This document shows positions 1-8,877 of a stretch of DNA of 64,000 nucleotides, piece by piece (the stretch's first letter is position 1; every line of letters starts with the position of its first letter). The DNA comes from Peribacillus muralis. Its GTDB lineage: Bacteria > Bacillota > Bacilli > Bacillales > DSM-1321. The position numbers and the translations under genes were made by a program. The notes beneath the pieces were generated by a model, which made no database searches, had not been told where the DNA came from, and was given only the letters and a program-made list of their open reading frames with translations. The stretch spans positions 62,001 through 126,000 of the forward strand of contig NZ_LMBV01000012.1 in NCBI RefSeq assembly GCF_001439925.1, read 5' to 3'.

Positions 1-335
1 GTGAAAAGCATGAGTTCGGTCTGCTGATTTTCACGATTTTTTTGAAACGGAAAGGGTATGAAACCATTTATTTGGGGGAATCCATTGCCGATAACGATCT
101 TTTTGCCGTATTGGAAATTATAAAGCCCCGATATCTATTCATGTCATGTTCACTGCAACAAAACCTTGAAGCTACGCTACAGCTTGTTGAAGCGTTAAAA
201 AGCAGATTCCCGGATGTGAAGGTAGGTGTTGGAGGAGCGGCGCTTAGCCTTTTATCCGAAGAAAAGCGTGAAGCTCTATGCGATGTAGTGATGGGGGAAA
301 CGCAAGCAGATTGGGAAAAATGGCTGAAGGTTTAG
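1..335 (+). CDS. MerR-family regulator, C-terminal B12-binding domain (partial, 5' end outside window)
   Basis: The frame is open from base 3 and enters the window inside the gene. The first residues, EKHEFG, match the E-x-H-x-x-G cobalamin-ligand motif of CarH/LitR-type regulators, in which the histidine coordinates the cobalt of adenosylcobalamin. They are followed by a Rossmann-like B12-binding fold: 'KGYETIYLGESI' (second strand), a 'YLFMSCSL' segment and 'VGVGGAAL' near the end. The MerR helix-turn-helix should lie upstream and cannot be seen. Such proteins repress carotenoid or DNA-repair genes in the dark and release DNA in light. That role is inferred from the motif only; a non-photoreceptor B12-domain MerR is also possible. 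Confidence 0.75.
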   Translation, partial: EKHEFGLLIFTIFLKRKGYETIYLGESIADNDLFAVLEIIKPRYLFMSCSLQQNLEATLQLVEALKSRFPDVKVGVGGAALSLLSEEKREALCDVVMGETQADWEKWLKV

Positions 336-423
336 TGACATATTTAAGCGGAATAGTGGATATGCACCCTGCGACCAAGGCTTCATATGATGTATGAAGA
401 TGGTAACCAGGGGGCATTTTTTT

Positions 424-999
424 ATGAAGCTGGAGCGATTAACTAATAATAAAATCAAGATTTTTTTGACCCTTGATGATTTAATTGATAGAGGGATTAC
501 CAAAGAAGATATTTTAGGGAACTCTTTAAAGGTCCATAAGCTATTTCAGGATATGGTCGAAGAAGCGTGCGAAGAACTCAGCTTTAAAATGAGTGGTTCC
601 ATTGCAATCGAGATATTTTCCCTGCCAGCCCAAGGCCTGATCATCATCGTTACAAAGGATGAAGAAGAATTATTGGCTGACGAAGATGAATTCTTGGATT
701 TACAAGTGAAAATCGATGATTTCCCCCATATTTTGTATGTTTTTGATGAGTTCGAGGATATTGTCCAATTATCTCATAGATTATCTATACAAGGCTTACT
801 AAAAAGTAATCTTTATCATTATGAGGGAAAGTATTATTTACTTATCGAAAATGTCAAAGACACGACCTATGACATGGTCATTTCCTTAGCTGCCGAGTAT
901 GGCCATGCTTCAACGCTCACTCTTTGCCGTATCAATGAATATGGAACATGTATCATCGAGAATGATGCGATACATGTTTTGATTTCACACTTTAGTTAG
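424..999 (+). CDS. ypbH: MecA-family adaptor protein (MecB/YpbH type)
   Basis: About 191 residues. The N-terminus 'MKLERLTNNKIKIFLTLDDLIDRGI' type, an acidic linker (residues about 75-90) and a C-terminal half rich in 'DFPHILYVFDEFEDIVQLSHRL' type sequence are the layout of MecA paralogues. These adaptors recruit substrates to the ClpC unfoldase. The start at 424 is preferred over 394 because CCAGGGGG at 408-414 is well spaced from it and the protein then begins with the family N-terminus. It lies directly upstream of gudB, the position of ypbH in B. subtilis. It is shorter than MecA itself (about 218 residues), which also fits YpbH. Confidence 0.88.
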   Translation: MKLERLTNNKIKIFLTLDDLIDRGITKEDILGNSLKVHKLFQDMVEEACEELSFKMSGSIAIEIFSLPAQGLIIIVTKDEEELLADEDEFLDLQVKIDDFPHILYVFDEFEDIVQLSHRLSIQGLLKSNLYHYEGKYYLLIENVKDTTYDMVISLAAEYGHASTLTLCRINEYGTCIIENDAIHVLISHFS

Positions 1000-1012
1000 C
1001 TGCAAAGACAAG

Positions 1013-1070
1013 GAGACAAGACAGGCACATCGTCGAAAATCATGCGGTTTGTCTGGATTGTCTCACCTTT
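1013..1070 (+). terminator. possible terminator of ypbH
   Basis: GAGACAA (1013-1019) can pair with TTGTCTC (1058-1064), followed by ACCTTTTT. The loop is long and the stem short, so this is a weak call. Confidence 0.35.
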
Positions 1071-1104
1071 TTGGAAGAAGTAATGATTCGGATTACAATC
1101 GGCA

Positions 1105-1118
1105 TGATAACGGTTTCA
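1105..1118 (+). promoter_or_regulatory. cre-like site upstream of gudB
   Basis: TGATAACGGTTTCA fits the CcpA operator consensus TGWAANCGNTNWCA with one mismatch (position 4). It is about 42 bp upstream of the -35 box of the proposed gudB promoter. Binding is not shown; CcpA control of catabolic glutamate dehydrogenase (rocG) is known in B. subtilis. Confidence 0.35.
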
Positions 1119-1159
1119 TTATTTGAATATTTCCAACTTTTAATTTCCCATTTTTACTC

Positions 1160-1187
1160 TTGCATAAATGTAACGAAGGTGTATACT
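1160..1187 (+). promoter_or_regulatory. sigma-A type promoter of gudB
   Basis: TTGCAT (1160-1165), 16 bp spacer, TATACT (1182-1187). It lies about 70 bp upstream of the gudB start codon, in the only gap before the gene. Confidence 0.6.
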
Positions 1188-1258
1188 AGCACATGAAGAG
1201 GACTATTTGTTTATTATAATTTAAATATACGGATGAGATTTTCTAGGAGGTACTTTTA

Positions 1259-2536
1259 ATGGAATCGGCAAAAGGCAATGGCCACGTAAATGAAGAAGAA
1301 AAACATGATGTATTGAGATCCACTCAAACTGTCATACATAAAGCTTTGGATAAGCTTGGTTACCCGGAGGAAGTTTACGAGCTGTTGAAGGAACCATTGC
1401 GCTTATTGACGGTAAAGATACCGGTTCGCATGGACGATGGTTCTGTAAAAATCTTCACAGGTTATAGGGCACAGCATAATGATGCTGTGGGGCCAACTAA
1501 GGGTGGTATCCGTTTTCACCCTGATGTAACGGAACGTGAAGTGAAGGCATTATCCATTTGGATGAGCTTGAAATGCGGTATCGTTGATTTGCCTTATGGC
1601 GGTGGTAAAGGCGGTATCGTTTGTGATCCTCGTAATATGTCCTTCCGTGAATTGGAAAGACTAAGCCGGGGCTATGTTCGCGCAATCAGCCAAATCGTCG
1701 GGCCGACTAAAGATATCCCGGCACCTGATGTATTTACGAATTCTCAGATCATGGCTTGGATGATGGATGAATACAGCCGTATGGATGAATTCAACTCACC
1801 AGGATTCATTACGGGTAAACCGCTTGTACTGGGTGGTTCTCATGGCCGTGAATCAGCAACAGCTAAGGGTGTAACGATTTGTATCAATGAGGCTGCCAAG
1901 AAGCGCGGCATTGATATTAAAGGGGCACGTGTCGTCATTCAAGGGTTTGGTAATGCAGGAAGTTTCTTGGCTAAATTCATGCATGATGCAGGTGCTAAGG
2001 TGATTGGGATTTCAGATGCATACGGTGCTCTTCATGACCCTGAAGGCTTGGATATCGATTATCTTCTTGACCGGAGAGATAGTTTCGGAACCGTAACGAA
2101 GCTGTTCAAAACCACAATCTCGAATAAAGAACTGCTTGAATTGGAATGTGACATTTTGGTCCCGGCTGCAATCGAAAACCAAATCACCGAAGAAAATGCG
2201 GCTGATATTAAAGCTTCGATCGTGGTCGAGGCAGCAAATGGACCTACGACAATCGAAGCGACACAAATCCTAACGGACCGCGGCATCCTGCTTGTTCCTG
2301 ATGTCCTGGCTTCTGCTGGCGGAGTTACGGTTTCGTACTTCGAGTGGGTACAAAACAATCAAGGGTACTACTGGTCTGAAGAAGAAGTGGACGAAAAACT
2401 GGAAAAAATCCTTGTGAAATCTTTTAATAATATCTATGAACTCGCACAATCGAGACGTGTTGATATGCGTTTAGCGGCATATATGATTGGCGTAAGGAAA
2501 ATGGCTGAAGCTTCACGCTTCCGCGGTTGGATCTAA
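1259..2536 (+). CDS. gudB: NAD-specific glutamate dehydrogenase GudB
   Basis: 425 residues. It oxidises glutamate to 2-oxoglutarate and ammonium for glutamate catabolism. Visible signatures are the substrate-binding region 'GPTKGGIRFHP', the catalytic lysine segment 'LPYGGGKGGIVCDP', the nucleotide-binding 'GFGNAGSFLAKF' and a C-terminus 'EASRFRGWI' identical in type to B. subtilis GudB. A strong ribosome binding site (CTAGGAGGT) precedes the ATG. The three-residue VKA duplication that inactivates GudB in B. subtilis 168 is absent: the sequence reads 'EREVKALSIW', so the enzyme should be active. A strong terminator follows. Confidence 0.97.
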   Translation: MESAKGNGHVNEEEKHDVLRSTQTVIHKALDKLGYPEEVYELLKEPLRLLTVKIPVRMDDGSVKIFTGYRAQHNDAVGPTKGGIRFHPDVTEREVKALSIWMSLKCGIVDLPYGGGKGGIVCDPRNMSFRELERLSRGYVRAISQIVGPTKDIPAPDVFTNSQIMAWMMDEYSRMDEFNSPGFITGKPLVLGGSHGRESATAKGVTICINEAAKKRGIDIKGARVVIQGFGNAGSFLAKFMHDAGAKVIGISDAYGALHDPEGLDIDYLLDRRDSFGTVTKLFKTTISNKELLELECDILVPAAIENQITEENAADIKASIVVEAANGPTTIEATQILTDRGILLVPDVLASAGGVTVSYFEWVQNNQGYYWSEEEVDEKLEKILVKSFNNIYELAQSRRVDMRLAAYMIGVRKMAEASRFRGWI

Positions 2537-2603
2537 CAGCTGTAAATCATCTATGGCAAATAGATAAAAATGTGTTCATTGCATTATTATTGAAATGATT
2601 TGT

Positions 2604-2636
2604 AAAAACTCCTATCATGTATTGATAGGAGTTTTT
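2604..2636 (+). terminator. intrinsic terminator of gudB
   Basis: Perfect 14-bp inverted repeat: AAAAACTCCTATCA (2604-2617), loop TGTAT, TGATAGGAGTTTTT (2623-2636). With A and T tracts on both sides it could work in both directions. It ends 50 bases before the chosen ypdA start. Confidence 0.9.
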
Positions 2637-2685
2637 ATGTTTGATGAACGAATTACACAGTGTATGGAAAGGCAGTGGAGTGAAA

Positions 2686-3648
2686 ATGAATGTTGAAGAA
2701 GTCATTATCATAGGTGGGGGCCCTTGTGGATTGGCTGCTGCAATCGCGCTTAAAGAAGCGGGAATACAGTCCCTGATTATCGAAAAAGGCAACGTGGTGG
2801 ATTCAATCCATCGTTATCCTACACACCAAACTTTTTTCAGTTCAAGCGAGAAATTGGAAATCGGCGATACCGCGTTTATTATTGAAAACCGAAAACCCGT
2901 TCGTAGCCAGGCACTTGCCTATTATCGGGAGGTGGTCAGAAGGAAAGACTTACGGGTCAACAAATTCGAAAAAGTGGAAATGGTGGAGAAACGGGTAGAT
3001 GGGAAATTTTCCGTTAAGACAACCAAAGGTGACTATTCAGCCTTGCAGGTGATTGTCGCGACAGGATATTACGATCATCCGAATTATATGTGCATACCTG
3101 GCGAACAGCTCCCGAAAGTGTTTCATTATTTCAAGGAGGGTCACCCTTACTTTAAATGTGATGTTGCAGTGATTGGCGGTAAAAACTCAAGTGTGGATGC
3201 GGCGCTGGAATTGGTCAAATCCGGTGCACGAGTGACCGTCCTCTATAGGGGAACCGAATATTCCCCAAGCATCAAACCATGGATACTCCCGGAATTCGAA
3301 GCTTTGGTACGCAATGGAACAATCAAGATGGAATTTAATGCGAACGTCGACAGAATTACGGAAGATCGCGTCATATACCATGTGGATGAAGAAGAAAAGG
3401 AGATAAAAAATGATTTTGTGTTTGCGATGACGGGGTACCATCCGGATCATTCCTTTTTAGCTTCAATGGGCATAAATATTGATAAGGTAACGGGAAGGCC
3501 AACCTATAACGAGGAAACGATGGAGACGAACGTCAAAGGAATCTATATTGCCGGAGTTCTTGCAGCTGGGAATAATGCCAACGAAATCTTCATTGAAAAC
3601 GGCAGGTTCCATGGCGGTTTGATTGCCAAGCATTTGATCGATAAATAA
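2686..3648 (+). CDS. ypdA: YpdA/Bdr, bacillithiol disulfide reductase
   Basis: 320 residues from ATG 2686 (GTGGAG upstream), which puts the FAD-binding 'IIIGGGPCGLAAAIAL' at the N-terminus as the family requires. An upstream TTG at 2641 would add 15 residues but has no clear ribosome binding site and lies next to the gudB terminator. A second nucleotide-binding motif, 'VAVIGGKNSSVDAAL', is the NADPH site. The family reduces oxidised bacillithiol (BSSB) with NADPH in the cytosol. bshB1 and bshA, which make bacillithiol, lie about 46 kb downstream in this window. Confidence 0.93.
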   Translation: MNVEEVIIIGGGPCGLAAAIALKEAGIQSLIIEKGNVVDSIHRYPTHQTFFSSSEKLEIGDTAFIIENRKPVRSQALAYYREVVRRKDLRVNKFEKVEMVEKRVDGKFSVKTTKGDYSALQVIVATGYYDHPNYMCIPGEQLPKVFHYFKEGHPYFKCDVAVIGGKNSSVDAALELVKSGARVTVLYRGTEYSPSIKPWILPEFEALVRNGTIKMEFNANVDRITEDRVIYHVDEEEKEIKNDFVFAMTGYHPDHSFLASMGINIDKVTGRPTYNEETMETNVKGIYIAGVLAAGNNANEIFIENGRFHGGLIAKHLIDK

Positions 3649-3680
3649 AGCTAAGTCAATGAAAAGGAGCTTACAGGAGC

Positions 3681-4646
3681 ATGGAGAAAATATCATTGAT
3701 AACGACAGGCGGGACCATTGCCAGTAAAGAAACCACGAACGGTATGTTAGCTTCTGGTGCGTTGAGCGGGCAGGAATTGGCATCCATTTGTGAATTACCC
3801 AACGATATCGAGGTTAAAGTGGTCGACCTTTTCCAGATTTCAAGTATGTCCATGACATTTGGGAAAATGGAAAAACTTAAACTAGCGATAAAAAAAGAAT
3901 TGGAAGACCCGCAAGTTACGGGAATAGTCGTGACCCATGGTACGGATACATTGGAGGAAACGGCATATTTCCTTGATATTACGAATAAAGATCAACGACC
4001 GATCGTTGTAACGGGATCACAGCGTTCTCCAAAAGAAGTTGGAACTGATGTATATTCGAATTTAAGGAATTCGATCTTATGCGCTGCGAGTGACCTGCTC
4101 AAGGATGTAGGTGTGGTGGTCGTGTTTAACGAGAGGATTTATTCTGCAAAATATGTTAAAAAGGTACATGCTTCCAATTTACAAGGGTTCGAATCTTTTG
4201 GTTATGGATATTTAGGCATAATTGATAACGATGTCGTCAGCATCTACCAAAAACCGTTACATAGGGAGTATTATGAGACTCATAACCGCATCCCGAGAGT
4301 GGATATCATCAAGTGCCATACGGGAGCTGATGGCCTCTTTATCGAGTCAGCGGTCAATAACGGTGCGATGGGGATCGTGCTTGAAGGTGTGGGCAGGGGG
4401 CAGGTTACGCCGGAGATGGTACACTCGATTCAAGCTTCCATCGATCAAGGCATCACGATCGTCATGACTACAAGCGCTGAAGAAGGAAAGGTTTATCCAG
4501 CCTATGATTATGAAGGCAGTGCCTTCGATTTGAAGCAGCGCGGCGTGATATTAGGTGCCGATTATGACAGCAAGAAGGCCAGGATCAAGCTGGCTGTCGT
4601 GCTGGCAAGCGAAAACGCAGTCGATGAAACCTTCTTTAAGTACTGA
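3681..4646 (+). CDS. ansA: L-asparaginase (type I/II asparaginase family)
   Basis: 321 residues. It hydrolyses asparagine to aspartate and ammonium. The two catalytic threonine motifs of the family are present: 'ITTGGTIASKE' near residue 6 and 'VTHGTDTLEETAYF' near residue 90. There is no signal peptide, so it is cytosolic. A ribosome binding site (ACAGGAG) precedes ATG 3681. It follows ypdA by 32 bases and is likely co-transcribed. Its presence between ypdA and prsW differs from my recollection of B. subtilis, where ansA is elsewhere with ansB. Confidence 0.92.
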   Translation: MEKISLITTGGTIASKETTNGMLASGALSGQELASICELPNDIEVKVVDLFQISSMSMTFGKMEKLKLAIKKELEDPQVTGIVVTHGTDTLEETAYFLDITNKDQRPIVVTGSQRSPKEVGTDVYSNLRNSILCAASDLLKDVGVVVVFNERIYSAKYVKKVHASNLQGFESFGYGYLGIIDNDVVSIYQKPLHREYYETHNRIPRVDIIKCHTGADGLFIESAVNNGAMGIVLEGVGRGQVTPEMVHSIQASIDQGITIVMTTSAEEGKVYPAYDYEGSAFDLKQRGVILGADYDSKKARIKLAVVLASENAVDETFFKY

Positions 4647-4753
4647 ATGTATAGATACGGTAAAATAAATGCTGGAAGACTTGATTCTTGGATTTAGTTT
4701 TTCTTCATTCCATGTTACGATTAAGGAAAAGAAGAGGAAAAGAGGGTCAGCTA

Positions 4754-5440
4754 ATGCTGGTCATGATGTCAGCGGCTATTGCGCCAGGATTGGCGCTTCT
4801 CAGCTATTTTTATTTGAAGGATCAATATGAAACAGAACCGATATCGGTTGTGGTCAAAACTTTTTTATTCGGCGTCTTTCTCGTATTGCCGATTATGTTC
4901 ATACAATATGTGCTTGAAACGGAGCATATTTTGAATACAGACTTAGCAAATGCCTTTTTATGGGCAGCATTGCTTGAGGAATTCTTCAAGTGGTTCATCC
5001 TCATATATGTTATCTATCAGCATGTAGCCTTCGATGAGCCATATGACGGGATCGTGTACGGTGCGGCCGTATCGCTTGGATTCGCAACGATGGAGAATAT
5101 TTTATATTTGCTGGCAAATGGAGTGGAACATGCTTTTATCAGAGCCGTTCTTCCTGTATCCAGTCATGCCTTGTTCGGTGTCATTATGGGGTATTACTTG
5201 GGCAAGGCAAAATTTTCGGCCTCAAATAATAGATCTTATTTATTGTTGGCACTAGTCATCCCGATATCATTACATGGTGTGTATGACTATATTTTAGTGT
5301 CCCAAAAATTCTGGATATACTTCATTATGCCCTTTATGATTTACCTTTGGTGGTTAGGGATGAAAAAAGTGAAAAAAGCCCGAATATTATCTGATTTTCA
5401 TGCAGAAAAACTGTCTCGAAATCAATTTATAAGCAAATGA
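4754..5440 (+). CDS. prsW: PrsW-family intramembrane protease
   Basis: About 228 residues and several hydrophobic helices. The conserved acidic motifs are 'LLEEFFKW' in an early helix and '[17 protein letters not shown]' downstream, the glutamates proposed to be catalytic; a late 'SLHGVYDY' segment is also family-like. In B. subtilis PrsW makes the site-1 cut of anti-sigma factor RsiW after envelope stress. The start at 4754 follows AGAGGGTCAG and gives the expected membrane-embedded N-terminus; the longer reading from 4688 begins with a basic stretch not typical of the family. It sits upstream of sleB as in B. subtilis. Confidence 0.9.
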   Translation: MLVMMSAAIAPGLALLSYFYLKDQYETEPISVVVKTFLFGVFLVLPIMFIQYVLETEHILNTDLANAFLWAALLEEFFKWFILIYVIYQHVAFDEPYDGIVYGAAVSLGFATMENILYLLANGVEHAFIRAVLPVSSHALFGVIMGYYLGKAKFSASNNRSYLLLALVIPISLHGVYDYILVSQKFWIYFIMPFMIYLWWLGMKKVKKARILSDFHAEKLSRNQFISK

Positions 5441-5452
5441 TGGAAATCTACT

Positions 5453-5492
5453 AAACGGAGTGTTGGCATATTTTGCCCGCTCTGTTTTTTTT
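5453..5492 (+). terminator. intrinsic terminator after prsW
   Basis: An imperfect stem, AAACGGAGTGTTGGCA pairing with TGCCCGCTCTGTTT, is followed by a run of eight T. It separates prsW from the sporulation gene sleB. Confidence 0.75.
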
Positions 5493-5566
5493 ATGGATTG
5501 GAATAAAAAAGACAGGTAAGAAGAAAATAGAATTACATTAATTCAAGAAAAAGAGGAGTGTTTTTG

Positions 5567-6400
5567 ATGAAAGGAATTTCGTCAAAATGGAAATGGCTTT
5601 TGCTGTTTTCGTGTATAACAATATGTTTCGGAATTTACCCGGAAGCAAGAACAAATGCCTTTTCGAGCCAAATCATTCAAAAAGGTGCGGTTGGAGATGA
5701 TGTAATCGAACTACAGGCACGCTTGCAAAACATCGGTTACTATCGTGGAAAGATTGATGGGGTTTACGGATGGGGCACTTATTGGGCACTCCGGAACTTT
5801 CAACAAGATTTCGGGCTGCCGATCGATGGTATCGCAGGAGCAACAACCAAACAGAAGTTGACGAATGCGTCTAATTTCAATAAAGCATGGGTTCATGAGC
5901 AGATCAATAAAGGAAACGAGTTCACCTATTATGGGGGAGTCCCCATTGAAAATCAGGTAAAAGCGAAAGGAAATGGATCTGGTGGGTCCGCTTCCAAAAA
6001 GACACCTTCCGATACAACGACATCAGCCAATCTTCCAGGCGGTTATTCTCAAAACGATATACAGCTGATGGCCAATGCCGTTTATGGGGAGTCTCGTGGT
6101 GAGCCATATACGGGGCAGGTTGCCGTTGCAGCGGTCATTTTAAACAGGGTGGAAAGTGCCGCTTTCCCTAACTCGATTTCGGGCGTGATTTTTGAACCTG
6201 GGGCCTTTACCGCTGTTGCGGATGGGCAGATATGGCTGACCCCGAACGAACGGGCAAAAGAAGCTGTCGTGGATGCCATCAATGGGTGGGATCCAAGTGA
6301 GAATGCCGAATATTACTTTAATCCCGAAACGGCAACGAGCAAATGGATTTGGTCGAGACCGCAAATCAAAAAAATCGGAAAACATATCTTTTGTAATTAA
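5567..6400 (+). CDS. sleB: Spore cortex-lytic enzyme SleB
   Basis: 277 residues from ATG 5567, after AAGAGGAG. An N-terminal signal peptide (a basic KWKW stretch, then a hydrophobic core) is followed by a peptidoglycan-binding domain at about residues 35-95 ('GDDVIELQARLQNIGYY'), a low-complexity linker, and a SleB/CwlJ hydrolase domain from about residue 165 ('MANAVYGESRGEPYTGQVAV', with the catalytic glutamate in YGES). It is a lytic transglycosylase that digests muramic-delta-lactam cortex during germination. ypeB follows eight bases downstream. Forespore (sigma-G) expression is known in B. subtilis, but I could not find a convincing promoter here. Confidence 0.96.
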   Translation: MKGISSKWKWLLLFSCITICFGIYPEARTNAFSSQIIQKGAVGDDVIELQARLQNIGYYRGKIDGVYGWGTYWALRNFQQDFGLPIDGIAGATTKQKLTNASNFNKAWVHEQINKGNEFTYYGGVPIENQVKAKGNGSGGSASKKTPSDTTTSANLPGGYSQNDIQLMANAVYGESRGEPYTGQVAVAAVILNRVESAAFPNSISGVIFEPGAFTAVADGQIWLTPNERAKEAVVDAINGWDPSENAEYYFNPETATSKWIWSRPQIKKIGKHIFCN

Positions 6401-6414
6401 AGAGGTGGATGTAC

Positions 6415-7770
6415 ATGATCAGGAATATAGTCATTGCCCTGCTTGTTGTAGGTGTAGCAGGAACTGCATTCTGGGGTTACCAAGAACATAAGGAAAAAAA
6501 TGCTGTATTAATCCATGCTGAAAATTCGTATCAGCGCGCCTTTCATGATTTAAGCTATCAAGTGGATTTATTGCACGATAAGGTAGGAAGTACGTTGGCG
6601 ATGAATACACGACATTCATTAAGTCCAGCATTAACGGATGTTTGGAGGATCACTTCAGAAGCCCAAAGCGATGTCGGACAGTTGCCTTTGACCCTGCTTC
6701 CTTTTAATAAGACGGAAGAATTTTTATCGAAAATTGCGGACTTCAGTTATAAAACAGCTGTACGTGACCTTGAAAAGGAACCGTTGAATGATCAGGAATA
6801 TTCAACTTTACAATCCTTGTATGCACAGGCAGCAGATGTACAGGGCGAATTGAGGAAGGTGCAATATTTAACCCTCAAAAACCATTTAAGATGGATGGAT
6901 GTGGAAATGGCCCTTGCAACCGGAAAAGAAAATTCGGATAACACGATCATTGACGGATTGAAGACGGTCGAGAAAAAAGTTACCGGGTATGGGGAAGCGA
7001 ATGAAATGAATCCGACCTTCACCTCATCCGAACAAAGGGATGAAAACTTTAAAAATTTACAAGGTAAACCGATTTCTAAAAAAGAAGCGATTGCTACGGC
7101 AAAAAGTTATACACATTCAAAAAGTGGAAATGTGGAAGTTAATGTGGAAGAAAACGGAAAAGGCTCCGGTTATGGTTTTTATAGCGTTAGTATTTTGGAT
7201 AAAGATTCCAATGCAGAATTGAATATGGATTTGACGAAAAAAGGCGGTTACCCTATCTGGTATATCAATAATAGGGATGTTAACAAAACAAATATCGATC
7301 TGAATCAAGCCTATACAAAAGCCCAAGAATTTCTTAAAGAACATGATTTCAATTCACTTGAGTTATTCGAGAGCGCACAGTACGATAACATCGCTTTATT
7401 GAATTTCGTGTCCTCCGAGAATGGTGTCAAGATTTATCCAGATTCAGTCAAGATCAAAATCGCATTGGATGACGGTGCTGTTATAGGATTCTCGGCGGAT
7501 GAGTATTTAAAAGCACATAAAACGAGGGAAATCGCCACTCCTACAATATCCGAGAAAGAAGCCAGGGATAAAATCAACGTAAATGTAAAGATCATGGAAG
7601 AGGGAAAAGCACTAATCATTAATGATCTTGGCAAAGAAGTTCTTTGTTTTGAATTTCTTGGTACAATTAAGGAAGATACATACCGTATTTTCATTAATGC
7701 CGATACTGGCCAAGAAGAAAAGGTAGAGAAATTGAAGAATTCCGAACCGGTATACGAGAATTTAATCTAG
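6415..7770 (+). CDS. ypeB: Germination protein YpeB
   Basis: About 451 residues. A single N-terminal membrane segment ('IVIALLVVGVAGTAFWGY') is followed by a helical region and, in the C-terminal half, PepSY-like repeats ('PISKKEAIATAKSY', 'TPTISEKEARDKI'). YpeB is needed to localise and stabilise SleB in the spore. ATG 6415 is preferred to 6409 because AGAGGTGG ends at 6408, directly against the first ATG. It is followed by a clear terminator. Confidence 0.95.
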   Translation: MIRNIVIALLVVGVAGTAFWGYQEHKEKNAVLIHAENSYQRAFHDLSYQVDLLHDKVGSTLAMNTRHSLSPALTDVWRITSEAQSDVGQLPLTLLPFNKTEEFLSKIADFSYKTAVRDLEKEPLNDQEYSTLQSLYAQAADVQGELRKVQYLTLKNHLRWMDVEMALATGKENSDNTIIDGLKTVEKKVTGYGEANEMNPTFTSSEQRDENFKNLQGKPISKKEAIATAKSYTHSKSGNVEVNVEENGKGSGYGFYSVSILDKDSNAELNMDLTKKGGYPIWYINNRDVNKTNIDLNQAYTKAQEFLKEHDFNSLELFESAQYDNIALLNFVSSENGVKIYPDSVKIKIALDDGAVIGFSADEYLKAHKTREIATPTISEKEARDKINVNVKIMEEGKALIINDLGKEVLCFEFLGTIKEDTYRIFINADTGQEEKVEKLKNSEPVYENLI

Positions 7771-7798
7771 TTTATTATCCAGCTTCACTTTGCAATGG

Positions 7799-7827
7799 GG
7801 AAAAGTGCCTAGTCACTTTTCCTTTTT
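7799..7827 (+). terminator. intrinsic terminator of sleB-ypeB
   Basis: GGAAAAGTG (7799-7807), six-base loop, CACTTTTCC (7814-7822), then TTTTT. The stem is perfect over 9 bp. Confidence 0.88.
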
Positions 7828-7941
7828 CTCATTTCATGACATAATAATATAAATCATTATTAAGTTAAATGGGAAAATTGGCGGGTAATGGGATGTTGTC
7901 CGAAAAATCATTACCGGCTATCATAAAGGAATGTGATCGCG

Positions 7942-8601
7942 ATGATTAAAATTGGTGATATGTTAATGCTCGAACAGAAGTACTCCACCCAGAAGGAAAA
8001 GTTTAAATGTATGGTTGTCGAAATGGAACCGGGGTGTGTGTACATTGACTTTCCCATCAATTTGGATACAGGAAAACTGGCCTTCCTGATCGACGGGACA
8101 CAGTTGGACGTCACAATCTCAAACGAGGATCAGGCTGTATATGTTTTTGGTTCTGAAGTGCTTGGTAAAGTGAAAGGCAGAATACCGATGATACAGCTGT
8201 CGCTGCCACATATGGACACGTTTGTGAAAATTCAACGAAGGCAGTACGTGCGACTGGATGTAACGCTTGATGCCGCCATCCATCCAGAATATGCAGAGTT
8301 TACTCCATTTCGAGCATTAACGGAGGATATCAGTGCTGGCGGAGCTTCCATTAGGCTTTTAAAAGGGGCGACCGTCCAATCGGCTTCACAATTATTCCTA
8401 TGGATTGCACTTCCGCTAAAATCAGGGGAAATCCATTATTTACGCTTGAGAAGCAAAGTCATTCGGTTAACGGAAAAGGATCATGGCAATATGCTATTAC
8501 ATATCCAATTTCTTGAGCCGACAAAAAATGATGTACAAACATTAATGAGATTCATTTTTGAAAAGCAGGTCGATTTGAAGAAAAAAGGGTTGTATGTTTG
8601 A
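7942..8601 (+). CDS. ypfA: PilZ-domain cyclic-di-GMP receptor (MotI/YpfA, flagellar brake)
   Basis: 219 residues. An N-terminal YcgR-like beta domain (about 1-95) is followed by PilZ with both c-di-GMP motifs: 'QRRQYVR' near residue 97 and 'DISAGG' near residue 129. In B. subtilis the protein (MotI, also called DgrA) binds c-di-GMP and disengages the flagellar stator MotA. ATG 7942 is chosen over GTG 7933 because AAGGA lies only two bases from the GTG. ypfB follows, as in B. subtilis. Confidence 0.92.
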   Translation: MIKIGDMLMLEQKYSTQKEKFKCMVVEMEPGCVYIDFPINLDTGKLAFLIDGTQLDVTISNEDQAVYVFGSEVLGKVKGRIPMIQLSLPHMDTFVKIQRRQYVRLDVTLDAAIHPEYAEFTPFRALTEDISAGGASIRLLKGATVQSASQLFLWIALPLKSGEIHYLRLRSKVIRLTEKDHGNMLLHIQFLEPTKNDVQTLMRFIFEKQVDLKKKGLYV

Positions 8602-8669
8602 CGCGGATTGAATGAAAAACGATGATTCCATCCATACTGCTAATATAATCAGGATGGAAGGAGCGGAAT

Positions 8670-8855
8670 ATGAAAACATTTGAAAGACTATTAATTAAAG
8701 TGATTCTAATTCAATTGGCCTGCTTATTTTTATTTCAGTTCCTTTTAAGCAGGGACGATCAAATCTTTGAATTGACCAAGCTCTCGAAATATGAAGGCGT
8801 CACGAGCAATAACTATACGAAGATCATTGAAACATTCAATGGGACCTCAAAATAA
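8670..8855 (+). CDS. ypfB: Small membrane protein YpfB (DUF5359 type)
   Basis: 61 residues with one N-terminal membrane helix ('VILIQLACLFLFQFLL') and a polar tail. Function unknown. It matches the size and position of YpfB. The ribosome binding site GGAAGGAG is strong, but an upstream TTCCATCC (8626-8633) is exactly complementary to GGATGGAA (8652-8659), which overlaps it, so translation may be limited by that hairpin. Confidence 0.82.
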   Translation: MKTFERLLIKVILIQLACLFLFQFLLSRDDQIFELTKLSKYEGVTSNNYTKIIETFNGTSK

Positions 8856-8877
8856 AGCGGTGTGCCCGCTTTTTTTT
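8854..8877 (+). terminator. intrinsic terminator of ypfA-ypfB
   Basis: AAGCGG (8855-8860), loop TGTGC, CCGCTT (8866-8871), then T tract. Confidence 0.85.
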
